Assembly: GCF_040939305.1 (NCBI RefSeq)
Contig: NZ_CP162511.1
Coordinates: forward strand, 558,001 to 622,000
Direction of reading: 5' to 3'
Length of the DNA: 64,000 bases
From: Herbiconiux sp. A18JL235
GTDB lineage: Bacteria > Actinomycetota > Actinomycetes > Actinomycetales > Microbacteriaceae
The stretch's first letter is position 1. Each line of letters starts with the position of its first letter. The position numbers and the translations under genes were made by a program. This document shows positions 31,476-40,718 of the stretch, piece after piece. The notes under the pieces were generated by a model, which saw nothing but the letters and a program-made list of their open reading frames with translations, ran no database searches and was not told the origin of the DNA.

Positions 31476-33818
31476 ATGCTCCGCATCACGCTGCGCTCCG
31501 CGCGCGCCACAGCAACCGTCCTGCTCACCGGCACAGCACTCGTGGCGGTCTCCGCCCTCGGCGTCGCGCCGGCCTCGGCGAGCACCGAGCCCGATCCGGC
31601 AGGGGGTGAGGTGCTCAGCGCCATGCCCGACTTCTCGCTCGAGTCCTACAGCGCCGCAGCCGCCGGGCTTCCCGCCGAGCTCACCGAGGCACTCGCCGCA
31701 GATGTCGGCGAGAGCGCCGAGGAGTACCTCGCGGGGGCCGACGCGGCCTTCGCCGCGAGCGCGGTGATCGACGGTCTCGAGGCGCAGGGCGTCGTCGTCG
31801 CCGACTCGCGGCTCGACGGCACGACCCTCGTCGTCACGGTGCTGAGCGACGCCGAGGTGCCGGCCGTCGAGGCCGCGAACGCGGTCGCCGAGGTCGGCGA
31901 GGCTCCTGGCCGCGACCGATACGCCGACGCGTCGATCGCGTCGTTCGCCGATCTCGTCGGTGGTCAGGGCTACTACTTCACCGACGGTTCCGGCCGGGGT
32001 TACGGATGCTCGACAGCCTTCAACGGACTCGACCGCTCGGGTGGTGGTGAGCAGTTCGTCACCGCCGGCCACTGTCAGGGCGCGGGTGGCAACGGTCGCA
32101 TCGACCAGATCGTCGAGAACCGCCCGAACGACCCCGACGGCCGCCTCGGCAGCCGCCTCGGCCAGCAGGTCGCGGGCAGCTACCGCTTCGGCAACGAGTT
32201 CGACGGCGGTCTGGTTTCCACCGCATCCGGCTGGAACGCCCGCGGCTTCGTGGGCACCTGGAACTCGGGTGCCAACAACGGCGCGGTGACCGCCGGAACG
32301 CCGCAGCTCGTGCGCGACTACGGCGACGCCGTCACCGGCCAGACCGTCTGCAAGTCGGGCCGCACCACGGGCTGGACCTGCGGCAAGGTCGCCGCGGTCG
32401 ACCAGCTCGTGGGCGTCGACGACGTGCAGGTGAACGCCGACATCGTGCGGGGGCTGTGCAGCGACCACGGCGACAGCGGTGGCGCGGTGGTCTCCGGCGC
32501 CTACGCGATGGGGCTCATCTCGGGCGGCACCACAGACGCCTGCTCGGGCGGCATCACCGCGGTGTTCCCGATGATCGGCGGTTCGGAGAACGGCCAGCCC
32601 TACGGCTCGATCGTCACGCTCGCCACGAACTGGTGGCTGAAGGTCGCCGCCCCCGGGCCGGCGGTGAACACCGTCGTGGGGCCGAACGGGCTGGTCACCG
32701 GAACGCTCCCGGGCGGCACGGGCAACTACGCGGTGCGCATCGCCGTCGACGGCGGCGAACCGCTCATCGCCGACGTCATGCCCGACCTCAATTGGAACCT
32801 CACGGTCCCGGGCCTCACGCCCGGCATCCACAGCTATACCGCCTACTCCACCTTCGGTCCGGGCGACGCGCAGTCGCAGAGCGGCTCCGTGTCGGGCTCG
32901 CTCTTCGTCGGCTCGGTCGACCGCATCGCGGGCGCCGACCGGTACTCGGGTGCGGTGGCGATCGCGCAGCGCGCGTTCCCCGGCACCGCTCCCGTGGTCT
33001 ACGTGGCGACCGGTCTCAACTACCCGGATGCGCTGAGTGCCGGCCCCGCCGCCGTCGCTCAGGGCGGCCCGCTGCTGCTCGTCACCCAGAACGAGGTGCC
33101 GGCGGTGGTCGCCGACGAGATCCGTTCGCTGCAGCCCGAGCGCATCGTGGTGGTCGGCGGTCCCAACTCGGTGTCGGGCGGCGTCGTAGCGACGCTGAAG
33201 ACGCTCGTGCCCGGCGTCGGCGTCGAGCGCCTGGCGGGGGCCGACCGCTATGCGGCCAGCCGCGCAGTGGTCTCGGCGGTCTTCCCCGAGGCAGCGCACT
33301 CGTTCGCGGCGACCGGGACGAACTTCCCCGACGCGCTCTCGGCAGGGGGAGCCGCCGGGTCGGCGCTCGAGCCGGTCGTGCTGGTGAACGGATCCCAGCC
33401 CGCGGCCGACAAGCCCACGCTCGACCTCTTCCGCGACCTGAAGGCGCAGTCGATCACCGTCGTGGGCGGGCCGAACTCGGTCTCGAGCGGCGTCGCCGAC
33501 TCGCTGAAGACCGTGCCCGCGGCCGTCGACCGGGTGTCGGCCGAGAACCGCTACCTCACCTCGATCGCACTCAACCGGGCGTCGTTCGAGACGAGCAGCA
33601 CGGTGTACCTCGCGACGGGTCTGAACTTCCCCGACGCCTTGGCCGGTGGTGTGCTCGCGGGCCTCGACGACGCTCCGCTCTACGTGGTGCCCACCGATTG
33701 CGTGCCGCAGGGCGTGCTGAGCGACATCGGCAGCCTGGGTGCGACCGAGGTGGTGCTGCTCGGCGGGCCGAACTCGCTGACGCCGGCGGTGCAGAAGCTC
33801 ACCGCCTGCGCGAGCTGA
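31476..33818 (+). CDS. Secreted chymotrypsin-like serine protease with three CWB2 repeats
   Basis: A 780-residue exported protein. Signal peptide RSARATATVLLTGTALVAVSALGVAPASA; a prodomain-like region to about 150; then an alpha-lytic-type S1 protease domain with His199 (TAGHC), probable Asp243 (EFDGGLVS) and Ser334 (GDSGGA). A beta-sandwich linker follows (about 400-480). Residues 481-780 are three cell-wall-binding type 2 repeats, each with RxxGADRY or a variant, NFPDALS and VVGGPNSVS. The repeats should hold the protease on the wall. GAGAGG lies six bases before the ATG at 31476; TAGGAT at 31427-31432 is a possible -10. Protease and anchor are certain; targets are unknown. Confidence 0.92.
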   Translation: MLRITLRSARATATVLLTGTALVAVSALGVAPASASTEPDPAGGEVLSAMPDFSLESYSAAAAGLPAELTEALAADVGESAEEYLAGADAAFAASAVIDGLEAQGVVVADSRLDGTTLVVTVLSDAEVPAVEAANAVAEVGEAPGRDRYADASIASFADLVGGQGYYFTDGSGRGYGCSTAFNGLDRSGGGEQFVTAGHCQGAGGNGRIDQIVENRPNDPDGRLGSRLGQQVAGSYRFGNEFDGGLVSTASGWNARGFVGTWNSGANNGAVTAGTPQLVRDYGDAVTGQTVCKSGRTTGWTCGKVAAVDQLVGVDDVQVNADIVRGLCSDHGDSGGAVVSGAYAMGLISGGTTDACSGGITAVFPMIGGSENGQPYGSIVTLATNWWLKVAAPGPAVNTVVGPNGLVTGTLPGGTGNYAVRIAVDGGEPLIADVMPDLNWNLTVPGLTPGIHSYTAYSTFGPGDAQSQSGSVSGSLFVGSVDRIAGADRYSGAVAIAQRAFPGTAPVVYVATGLNYPDALSAGPAAVAQGGPLLLVTQNEVPAVVADEIRSLQPERIVVVGGPNSVSGGVVATLKTLVPGVGVERLAGADRYAASRAVVSAVFPEAAHSFAATGTNFPDALSAGGAAGSALEPVVLVNGSQPAADKPTLDLFRDLKAQSITVVGGPNSVSSGVADSLKTVPAAVDRVSAENRYLTSIALNRASFETSSTVYLATGLNFPDALAGGVLAGLDDAPLYVVPTDCVPQGVLSDIGSLGATEVVLLGGPNSLTPAVQKLTACAS

Positions 33819-33860
33819 TTGGAGAGCGTGCGGTGATGCGCATCCGAGGGTGACGATGCA

Positions 33861-33918
33861 TTCATAGTGTCGCCCAAGGAGTGGTCAATGGTGCTGATAG
33901 ACGGCGTTCATAGCGTCG
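33861..33918 (+). promoter_or_regulatory. Direct repeat ahead of the efflux operon
   Basis: TTCATAGTGTCG (33861-33872) and TTCATAGCGTCG (33907-33918) match at 11 of 12 positions, 46 bp apart, in the 133-base gap before the adaptor gene at 33952. They may be regulator sites. No clear -35/-10 pair was found. Confidence 0.35.
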
Positions 33919-33951
33919 ACGAGTCAGTTGTCCGTCCCTCAGAGGGAGACC

Positions 33952-35274
33952 ATGAAACTCGCCGAACGCGCCAAGCGCCTCCGCCCCCGCACCTGGATCA
34001 TCGCCGGCCTCGCCGCGCTCGTCGTGGTCGGGGGCGGGACGACCTGGGCCGTGCTGTCGACGACCTCGTCGGCCACCGCCCAGGTCGCCCCGACCACCAC
34101 GACCGTCGCCGCGAGTCTCGAGACGCTCGAGAAGACCGTCGACGCCTCGGGCACGCTGGCCCCCACGGTGAACGAGAGCGTCGACTTCTCCGTCGGGGGC
34201 ACCGTCACGGCGGTGAACGTGCAGGCGGGTTCGATGGTCGCCGCCGGCGACGTGCTGGCGACCGTCGACACGCTCACGGTGCAGGCCGATCTGCTCGCGG
34301 CGCAGGCGACGCTCGCCAAGGCGCAGGCGACCCTCGCGTCGGCGGAGGCGGATGACGACGGCACGGATGCGGCCGCCGCCCAGATCGCCTCCGACGAGGC
34401 CGCCGTCGCCGTGGCCCAAGCGGCGGCCGACAAGGCGGCGGCCGCCGTGAGCGGCACGACGCTGGTGGCTCCGGTGGCGGGGCTCGTGACCGCGGTCGGT
34501 CTCGAGGTCGGAGACGCGGTGAGCGGGTCGTCGTCGGGCTCCGCGTCATCGTCGGGTTCGAGCTCGAGCTCGAGCTCGGGCTCGAGGTCGGGGTCATCGG
34601 GCACGGGCACAGGCACGGCGGCGGGCGGGACGGGCAGCAGCAGCTCGAGCTCGAGCAGTACCGCGCAGTTCACCATCGTCAGCACCGACTCCTGGCAGGT
34701 CTCCCTCCAGGTGGGTGAGACCGACCTGAAGAACATCGCCGTCGGTGACCAGGTCGAGCTCGCCACCGACGACGGCACGTCGTTCTTCGGCACCGTCTCC
34801 GAGGTCGGCATGCTGCCCTCCACCAGCTCGGGCGCCGCCACCTACCCCGTGACCGTGGCCGTGACGGGGTCGCCCGAGGGGCTGTACGACGGCGTCTCGG
34901 TCACCGCCTCCATCGTCTACGAGCGCCGCACCGACGTGCTCACGGTGCCGAGCGCTGCCGTGTCGACGGATGCGGATGGCACCTCCACAGTCACGGTGGT
35001 CGGTGCCGACGGGGCGGAGACGGTGACCACCGTCGCCGTGGGTGAGACCTCGGGCTCCCTCACCGAGATCACCGCGGGGATCGCCGAGGGCGACGAGGTC
35101 CAGGTGACCCTGTTCACCCCGGGCCAGGGCGACACCGGCACCGGAGGCAGCTCGAACCAGGGCGGTTCCGGCGGATTCCCCGGCGGCGGAACGCTCCCGG
35201 AGGGCTTCGATCCGTCCCAGATGGGTGGGGCCGGCGGCGGGCAGTTCCCCGGCGGAACGACGGGCGGCAACTGA
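33952..35274 (+). CDS. HlyD/MacA-like periplasmic adaptor protein (first copy)
   Basis: A 440-residue membrane-anchored adaptor of a MacAB-like exporter. One N-terminal membrane helix (WIIAGLAALVVVGGGTTWAVL) is followed by half a lipoyl domain (SGTLAPTVNESVDFSVGGTVTAVNVQAGSMVAAGDVLATVD), a short coiled hairpin (AQATLAKAQATLASAEAD...), the other half-lipoyl motif (LVAPVAGLVTAVGLEVGDAV), a 45-residue almost pure Ser/Gly insert, and beta-barrel parts. The tail ends with GGSGGFPGGGTLPEGF...GGQFPGG. GAGGGAG precedes the ATG at 33952. The stop shares a base with the ATPase start. It is expected on the outer face of the membrane, coupling the permease to substrate capture. Confidence 0.88.
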   Translation: MKLAERAKRLRPRTWIIAGLAALVVVGGGTTWAVLSTTSSATAQVAPTTTTVAASLETLEKTVDASGTLAPTVNESVDFSVGGTVTAVNVQAGSMVAAGDVLATVDTLTVQADLLAAQATLAKAQATLASAEADDDGTDAAAAQIASDEAAVAVAQAAADKAAAAVSGTTLVAPVAGLVTAVGLEVGDAVSGSSSGSASSSGSSSSSSSGSRSGSSGTGTGTAAGGTGSSSSSSSSTAQFTIVSTDSWQVSLQVGETDLKNIAVGDQVELATDDGTSFFGTVSEVGMLPSTSSGAATYPVTVAVTGSPEGLYDGVSVTASIVYERRTDVLTVPSAAVSTDADGTSTVTVVGADGAETVTTVAVGETSGSLTEITAGIAEGDEVQVTLFTPGQGDTGTGGSSNQGGSGGFPGGGTLPEGFDPSQMGGAGGGQFPGGTTGGN

Positions 35275-36068
35275 TGACGACCGTCACCGAGCGGCGTATG
35301 CCGCTGGAGGAATACCGCACGCCTGTGATCGAGCTCGCGGCGGCCCGCAAGGTGTACCGCTCGGGCGCGATCGAGTTCGAGGCCCTGCGCGGCGTCGACC
35401 TGCAGATCGGCGAGGGCGAGTACGTGGCCATCATGGGCCCCTCGGGCTCCGGCAAGTCGACGCTCATGAACATCCTCGGCTGCCTCGACACGCTCACCGC
35501 AGGCCATTACCGCCTCGCGGGGCACGACGTCGACGATCTCGCCGAGGCCGAGCTCGCCGAGATCCGCAACACCGAGATCGGCTTCGTGTTCCAGCAGTTC
35601 AACCTGCTGCCCGCGCTCGAGGCCTGGCGCAACGTCGAGCTCCCGCTCATCTACGCGGGGGTGCCGGCCGCCGAACGACGCCGGCGGGCTGAGCGCGCCC
35701 TCGAACGAGTGGGGCTCGGTTCGCGATTGGCCAACAAGCCCGGCGAGCTCTCCGGCGGGCAGCAGCAGCGCGTCGCGGTGGCGCGGGCGCTGGTGGCCGA
35801 ACCCACGATGATCCTCGCCGACGAACCCACCGGCAACCTCGACTCGGTCTCGACCGCCGACGTGCTCGGGCTGTTCGACGAGCTGAACGAGCTCGGCCGC
35901 ACCATCGTGCTCATCACGCACGAGCTCGAGGTGGCGGAACGGGCGCGGCGCATCGTGTGGGTGCGCGACGGCGAGATCCGCAGCGACGGCCCCGCGCGCG
36001 AAGGCGGCGGTGACGGCGGTGCTGCGGCCGGAGGCCCGGCGCGCGCCGGATCGGCGGGTGCGGCATGA
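35274..36068 (+). CDS. MacB-type ABC transporter ATPase
   Basis: A 264-residue ATPase of the LolD/MacB group: Walker [11 protein letters not shown]-loop [12 protein letters not shown], signature [15 protein letters not shown], Walker [13 protein letters not shown] and switch His in ITHE. The C-terminus has a Gly/Ala-rich tail ([23 protein letters not shown]). It overlaps the adaptor stop by one base and the permease start by four. It drives export or mechanotransmission by the permease encoded next. Confidence 0.94.
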   Translation: MTTVTERRMPLEEYRTPVIELAAARKVYRSGAIEFEALRGVDLQIGEGEYVAIMGPSGSGKSTLMNILGCLDTLTAGHYRLAGHDVDDLAEAELAEIRNTEIGFVFQQFNLLPALEAWRNVELPLIYAGVPAAERRRRAERALERVGLGSRLANKPGELSGGQQQRVAVARALVAEPTMILADEPTGNLDSVSTADVLGLFDELNELGRTIVLITHELEVAERARRIVWVRDGEIRSDGPAREGGGDGGAAAGGPARAGSAGAA

Positions 36069-37297
36069 ACTGGGCGGAGACCCTCAGCACGAGCTGGGCG
36101 GCCGTGCGGGCGCATGCGCTGCGCTCCCTGCTCACGGTGCTCGGCATCCTCATCGGCATCGCCGCCGTCATCATGACGGTCGGACTCGGCCTCGGCACCC
36201 AGAAGGACGTGAGCGAGCAGATCAGCTCGCTCGGCAGCAATCTGCTCATCGTCTCACCGGGGTCGAGCACCGACAGCTCCGGGATGCGCGGAGGCTTCGG
36301 CACCGGGTCGACCCTCACGGCGGCCGATGCCGAGGCGCTCGACTCCGCGGTGAACGCGCCCGACGTCGCATCCGTCGCCGCCGAGAAGACGAGCTCGCTC
36401 GCGCTGGAGGCGAACGACACCAACTGGACCACCACCGTCACCGGCACCACCCCGTCGTGGCTCGAGGTGCGTTCGCGGGAGCTCGTGGCAGGCGAGTTCA
36501 TCACCGCCGACGACGAGGCGACCCAGGCCGCGGTCGTCGTGCTGGGATCCGAGACGGCGACCGAGCTGTTCGGCACCACGAACGTGGTGGGCCGGAGCGT
36601 CAGCATCGACGGTCGCTCCTTCGAGATCGTCGGTGTGCTCGCCTCGGCGGGCTCGGACAGTTCGTCGAACCTCGACGACCTCGCCGTCGTGCCGTTGTCG
36701 ACCGCGGCGAACCAGCTCATCGGCGGCACCGACTCGAGCTCGGTCTCGACCATCTACGTCAAGGCGGCGTCGGATGCGCAGCTCGCAGCGGCGTACCAGG
36801 AGGTGCAGACGGTGCTGCTCAACCTGCACGCCGTCGCCGACGCCGACTCGGCCGACTTCACCATCAGCTCGCAGAACGCCCTGGTCGACACGGCGACCTC
36901 GATCTACCAGACCCTCACCGTGCTTCTCACCGGCATCGCCGCCCTGTCGCTCCTCGTCGGCGGCATCGGGGTGATGAACATCATGCTGGTCTCGGTCACG
37001 GAGCGCACCCGTGAGATCGGCCTGCGCAAGGCGCTCGGTGCTCCGCCGTGGGCCATCCGACGGCAGTTCCTCGTGGAGTCCGCGATCCTCGGGCTCACCG
37101 GGGGCCTCCTCGGCGCCGTGCTCGGCATCGGCGCGGCGCTCGTGCTGCCCGGGGTGATCGGCTCGTCCATCGTCGTGTCACCCGCCGCCGTCGGGGTCTC
37201 GATCGGTGTGGCCCTCGCCATCGGCCTGGTGTTCGGCGTCTACCCCGCCACCCGGGCCGCCAGGCTCGCCCCGATCGACGCGCTCCGCAGCGAGTGA
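36065..37297 (+). CDS. MacB-type ABC transporter permease
   Basis: A 410-residue protein with the MacB/FtsX layout: a first membrane helix ([26 protein letters not shown]), a large extracytoplasmic MacB_PCD domain of about 220 residues, then three helices ([40 protein letters not shown] ... [22 protein letters not shown] ... [33 protein letters not shown]). The [10 protein letters not shown] and [16 protein letters not shown] signatures are exact. It works with the ATPase at 35274. Because this is a monoderm-type genome, the export target would be the cell surface, or the complex may sense rather than transport. Confidence 0.94.
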   Translation: MNWAETLSTSWAAVRAHALRSLLTVLGILIGIAAVIMTVGLGLGTQKDVSEQISSLGSNLLIVSPGSSTDSSGMRGGFGTGSTLTAADAEALDSAVNAPDVASVAAEKTSSLALEANDTNWTTTVTGTTPSWLEVRSRELVAGEFITADDEATQAAVVVLGSETATELFGTTNVVGRSVSIDGRSFEIVGVLASAGSDSSSNLDDLAVVPLSTAANQLIGGTDSSSVSTIYVKAASDAQLAAAYQEVQTVLLNLHAVADADSADFTISSQNALVDTATSIYQTLTVLLTGIAALSLLVGGIGVMNIMLVSVTERTREIGLRKALGAPPWAIRRQFLVESAILGLTGGLLGAVLGIGAALVLPGVIGSSIVVSPAAVGVSIGVALAIGLVFGVYPATRAARLAPIDALRSE

Positions 37298-37339
37298 TCC
37301 TTCCTCCCCTCAACCCCTCCCACAGAAACGGTTACGACG

Positions 37340-38323
37340 ATGACACTCATTCGAACCCTCACCGTGCGCGCGGGCCTCGTGCTCGCCGCCGCCGGCGTGC
37401 TCACGCTCTCGGCCTGCGCCAGCTCGACCACCGCATCCTCCACCCCGGCGGCCACCAGCGCTCCGTCGCAGGCCGGGGGCCGGGCGCCCGGGGGCGGCGG
37501 CATCTCAGGCGAGATCGCCGCCATCACCGGCACCACTCTGCAGGTGCAGTCGAGCGACTCGCAGACAGCGGTCAGCTACTCCGACTCGACGAGCATCTCG
37601 AAGACCGTCGCCGCGGCGCTCTCCGATGTGACAGCCGGTGTCTGCGTCACCACCCTGTCGTTCGGCGGGGGAACGGATGCGGGCGCCGGCAGCGCCGACG
37701 CGGCAGGTAACGATTCGGCGGGCACCGACTCGGCGGCCGCCGACTCGACGGGCGCGGCGACCTCGGTGGTGATCAGCGCGGCGGCCGACGGCGCGTGCGA
37801 GACTGCGGGCCCCGGCGGGGCGGGGGGAGGGTTCCCCGGGGGCGACGGGGCGCCTCCTACCGACCTCCCCGACGGTGCCACCCCGCCCACGGACGCTCCC
37901 GACGGCGTGATGCCCACCGGCGCACCCGGCGACTCGGGCGCGGGCGGCGGAGGGGGCTTCGGCGGGTTCACGAGCGGACTGGTCACCGCCGTGTCGGGCT
38001 CGACGATCACCGTCGAGACCACCGACGCCGACGGCGCGAGCTCGAGCACCGAGGTCGCCGTCGACGACTCGACGAGCTACACCTCGACCGTCACGGCCGA
38101 CTCCTCGGCGCTCGTCGTGGGGGCCTGCGTCACGGCGCAGGGCGAGGCCGACGACAGCGGGGCGGTGACGGCGACCTCGCTCACGGTCTCGGAGGCCGGC
38201 GAGAACGGATGCTCCACCGGCTTCGGCGGCACACCGGGCGGCCCCGGCGGCATGAGCGGGCAGCGGCCGTCGGGCTCGGGCTCAGGCTCCGGTGCCGGTT
38301 CGTCGACGTCGAACGGGAGCTGA
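37340..38323 (+). CDS. Lipoprotein with two DUF5666-like domains
   Basis: A 327-residue exported protein with lipobox LTLSAC near residue 26. Two similar beta-rich units appear: GEIAAITGTTLQVQSSDSQTAVSYSDSTSIS...VTAGVCVT and GLVTAVSGSTITVETTDADGASSSTEVAVDDSTSY...LVVGACVTAQG, separated by a Gly/Pro/Asp linker containing GGGFPGGDGAPPTDLPDG. The fold resembles the OB-like DUF5666 repeat found beside exporters. It lies 42 bases after the permease and 2 bases before the second adaptor, so it is inside the efflux operon and probably part of the surface complex. Function unknown. Confidence 0.75.
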   Translation: MTLIRTLTVRAGLVLAAAGVLTLSACASSTTASSTPAATSAPSQAGGRAPGGGGISGEIAAITGTTLQVQSSDSQTAVSYSDSTSISKTVAAALSDVTAGVCVTTLSFGGGTDAGAGSADAAGNDSAGTDSAAADSTGAATSVVISAAADGACETAGPGGAGGGFPGGDGAPPTDLPDGATPPTDAPDGVMPTGAPGDSGAGGGGGFGGFTSGLVTAVSGSTITVETTDADGASSSTEVAVDDSTSYTSTVTADSSALVVGACVTAQGEADDSGAVTATSLTVSEAGENGCSTGFGGTPGGPGGMSGQRPSGSGSGSGAGSSTSNGS

Positions 38324-38325
38324 CG

Positions 38326-40584
38326 ATGAGGAAGCCAGGCGAGAGGGGCAGCCGGTGGCGGAAGGCCGACCGCGGCGTCGCGGCGGCGCCGCCGATCGCG
38401 ACAGGGGCCGACGACCCGGCGAAGGGGTCTTCGAACCTGCTCACCGCATCCGAGGTGCCGGCGAAGCAACCGACACCTCCCTCTGCGAAGAAGGCGACGG
38501 CGCGACGTCGCCGCAATCGGCGGGTCGTCGCCGTTCTCACCGCGACGGCGGTGCTGTGCGCGGTCGGCGGCGGGGCGGCTTTCGCCCTCTCGCAGGGGTC
38601 GGGTGGGAACTACCGCACCGCGACCGCCGAGCTCGGCACGGTCGACGAGACGCTCGCGCTGAGCGGCACGGTCGCGTCGGTGAGCCGCAGCGACACGTCG
38701 TTCCAGGTGGGCGGCACGGTGAACGGGGTATCGGTCTCGGTGGGCGACACCGTCGCGGCGGGGCAGCGACTCGCGACGCTCGACACCTCCGATCTGCAGG
38801 ATGCTGTCGATGAGGCCCAGGAGGCGGTCACGGCGGCCGAGGAGCAGTTGGCGAGCGATCTCGAAGCGCAGTCCTCGGGGTCGACGAGCAGCTCGACGAG
38901 CGCCGGAGGTTCTGCCGAGACGGGGGTCTCGGGCGATGCGGCAGCGGGGGCGGCGGGCGACGCGCCATCGGGGGCGGGTGGGTCTTCGGGTGCGACGCCT
39001 TCCGGCGGGACAGGGGGCGGCAGCGACTCCGGCTCGAGCGGTGGGGCGGGCTCGGGCGGATCCACCTTCGACTCCGCCGCCATCGACACCGCCGTCGCGG
39101 CGGTGAAGGCGGCGCAGCAGGCCCTTCTCGACCAGTACGCCACTGCCCGGGCGGCGACCGACGCCACTCAGGAGACCATCGCGTCGAGCGACACCGCGTG
39201 CCGCCCCTTCCTCGAGGCCACGATCGACGACATCGTCGCCGGAGGCGGCACCGGTTCGTCGGACGGCGAGTCCGACGCCGGTGACGATGCGTCCGACGAC
39301 GATGCGGATGCCGGGGCCGGCACCGGCGGCGACGCGGGCACCGCAGACGGTTCGGCTGCGCTCGACGCGATCAAGTCCGATCTCGCCGCCTGCCAGACGG
39401 CGATCGGGGAGGTGCAGACCGAGCAGGTCGCGGTGCAGGCCGCTCAATCCACCCTGCTCGACCTCATGACTGCCCTCGACGACGCGGTCGCCCGCCTCCA
39501 GACCGCCGTCGCCGCCGCGGTTGCGGCGGCGGGCTCGGCCGACGGCTCGAGCAGCGGGTCGGCGGGTTCCGACGGCGCATCCGCGACCGCGACCCCGGCC
39601 CCGACCTCGACCTCGACCCCGACGCCGACGGCCTCCGCCGAACCCACGCCCCAGGCCGCGCCCGCGGCGGCGACGGCCTCCCGCTCGGGCTCGGCTTCGG
39701 CCGCAGCCACCACGACGGTGGCGCTCGTGGCGGCGGTCGACACGGGGTCGAGCTCCGGCGCGGCCGCCGCCAGCGGTGGGGGCACATCCGGCACCGGTAC
39801 GACCGGCACCATCACCGCCGAGACGATCGTCGCCGACCAGGCCGAGATCGAGGTGGCGAAGTCCGACCTCGCCATCGCTCAGCAGCAGCTCACGCTGGCC
39901 GCTCTCACCAGCCCCATCGCGGGCATGGTCGCTGCGGTCTCCCTCGCGGTCGGCGACACCGTCACGGCGGCCTCGACCTCCGCCGCGATCACGGTGCTCG
40001 GCGACGACGGCTACCTCGTGTCGACCACCGTCACCCTCGCGAACGTGCCGAAGCTCGCGGTCGGGCAGACCGCATCCGTTCCTCTGGCGAGCGGTGAGGG
40101 CGACATGCCGCTGACCGGTGTCGTGAGCTCGATCGGCGTGCTCGACGTGTCGACCGACTCGTCGACGCCCTCCTACGACGTGGTGATCGCGCTCGATCCC
40201 ACCGACCAGACGCTCCTCACCGGGGCGTCGGCGCAGGTGGAGGTCGCGGTGGCGTCGCAGGCATCGGTGCTGACAGTGCCCACCTCGGCGGTGCACCGCT
40301 CCGGGACGGACTACACCGTCGACCTGCTCGTCGGCGGCACCTCGCAGCCGACCCCGGTCGAGGTCGGCGCGATGGGAGCGGAACGCACCGAGATCACCTC
40401 GGGCGTCTCGGAGGGTGACGTCGTCGTGCTCGCCGACCTCGATTCCGACGTGCTCGACTCCGACTCGGAGACCGGCACCTCGGGACTCAGCGGCCTCGGC
40501 GGCTCGTCGACCGCGGGCACCGTCCCGAGCGGCGGCTTCCCCGGCGGCACCTCCGGCTTCCCGGCGGGGCCGCCGACGCAGTGA
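38326..40584 (+). CDS. HlyD/MacA-like adaptor protein (second copy, very long)
   Basis: A 752-residue adaptor, much longer than usual. An about 80-residue cytoplasmic Lys/Arg-rich start leads to one membrane helix (VVAVLTATAVLCAVGGGAAFAL). The first half-lipoyl unit is LSGTVASVSRSDTSFQVGGTVNGVSVSVGDTVAAGQRLATLD. A long coiled-coil region follows, interrupted by three low-complexity blocks rich in Ser/Gly, Asp/Gly and Thr/Pro/Ala. The second half-lipoyl unit is LTSPIAGMVAAVSLAVGDTVTAAS, and beta-barrel and membrane-proximal domains end in PSGGFPGGTSGFPAGPP. GGGAG lies before the ATG. It is the second adaptor in one operon with a single ATPase/permease pair. Confidence 0.85.
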   Translation: MRKPGERGSRWRKADRGVAAAPPIATGADDPAKGSSNLLTASEVPAKQPTPPSAKKATARRRRNRRVVAVLTATAVLCAVGGGAAFALSQGSGGNYRTATAELGTVDETLALSGTVASVSRSDTSFQVGGTVNGVSVSVGDTVAAGQRLATLDTSDLQDAVDEAQEAVTAAEEQLASDLEAQSSGSTSSSTSAGGSAETGVSGDAAAGAAGDAPSGAGGSSGATPSGGTGGGSDSGSSGGAGSGGSTFDSAAIDTAVAAVKAAQQALLDQYATARAATDATQETIASSDTACRPFLEATIDDIVAGGGTGSSDGESDAGDDASDDDADAGAGTGGDAGTADGSAALDAIKSDLAACQTAIGEVQTEQVAVQAAQSTLLDLMTALDDAVARLQTAVAAAVAAAGSADGSSSGSAGSDGASATATPAPTSTSTPTPTASAEPTPQAAPAAATASRSGSASAAATTTVALVAAVDTGSSSGAAAASGGGTSGTGTTGTITAETIVADQAEIEVAKSDLAIAQQQLTLAALTSPIAGMVAAVSLAVGDTVTAASTSAAITVLGDDGYLVSTTVTLANVPKLAVGQTASVPLASGEGDMPLTGVVSSIGVLDVSTDSSTPSYDVVIALDPTDQTLLTGASAQVEVAVASQASVLTVPTSAVHRSGTDYTVDLLVGGTSQPTPVEVGAMGAERTEITSGVSEGDVVVLADLDSDVLDSDSETGTSGLSGLGGSSTAGTVPSGGFPGGTSGFPAGPPTQ

Positions 40585-40615
40585 CGCGCAAGAGCCCCGC
40601 GCCCCGGCCGCGGGT

Positions 40616-40674
40616 GGGATGATGCCCCGTCCATCACCTCCGGCCATCATCCCTGTGGGGGAGCGGGTTCCCCC
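40616..40674 (+). terminator. Hairpins after the efflux operon
   Basis: GGGATGATG (40616-40624) pairs with CATCATCCC (40645-40653) across 20 bases. Just after, GGGGGA (40657-40662) pairs with TCCCCC (40669-40674) around a 6-base loop. Both stems are perfect and lie between the adaptor stop and the next gene. There is no T-run. Confidence 0.5.
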
Positions 40675-40718
40675 TCTGGCCGGATGTGCGGGACGACGCC
40701 GGCCTGTTGACTCGGGGT

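Noticed and set aside
33952..40584. Ser/Gly and Asp/Gly blocks in the adaptors as frameshift artefacts
   Set aside because: The frame continues through them into conserved half-lipoyl and barrel motifs, so they are real in-frame inserts.
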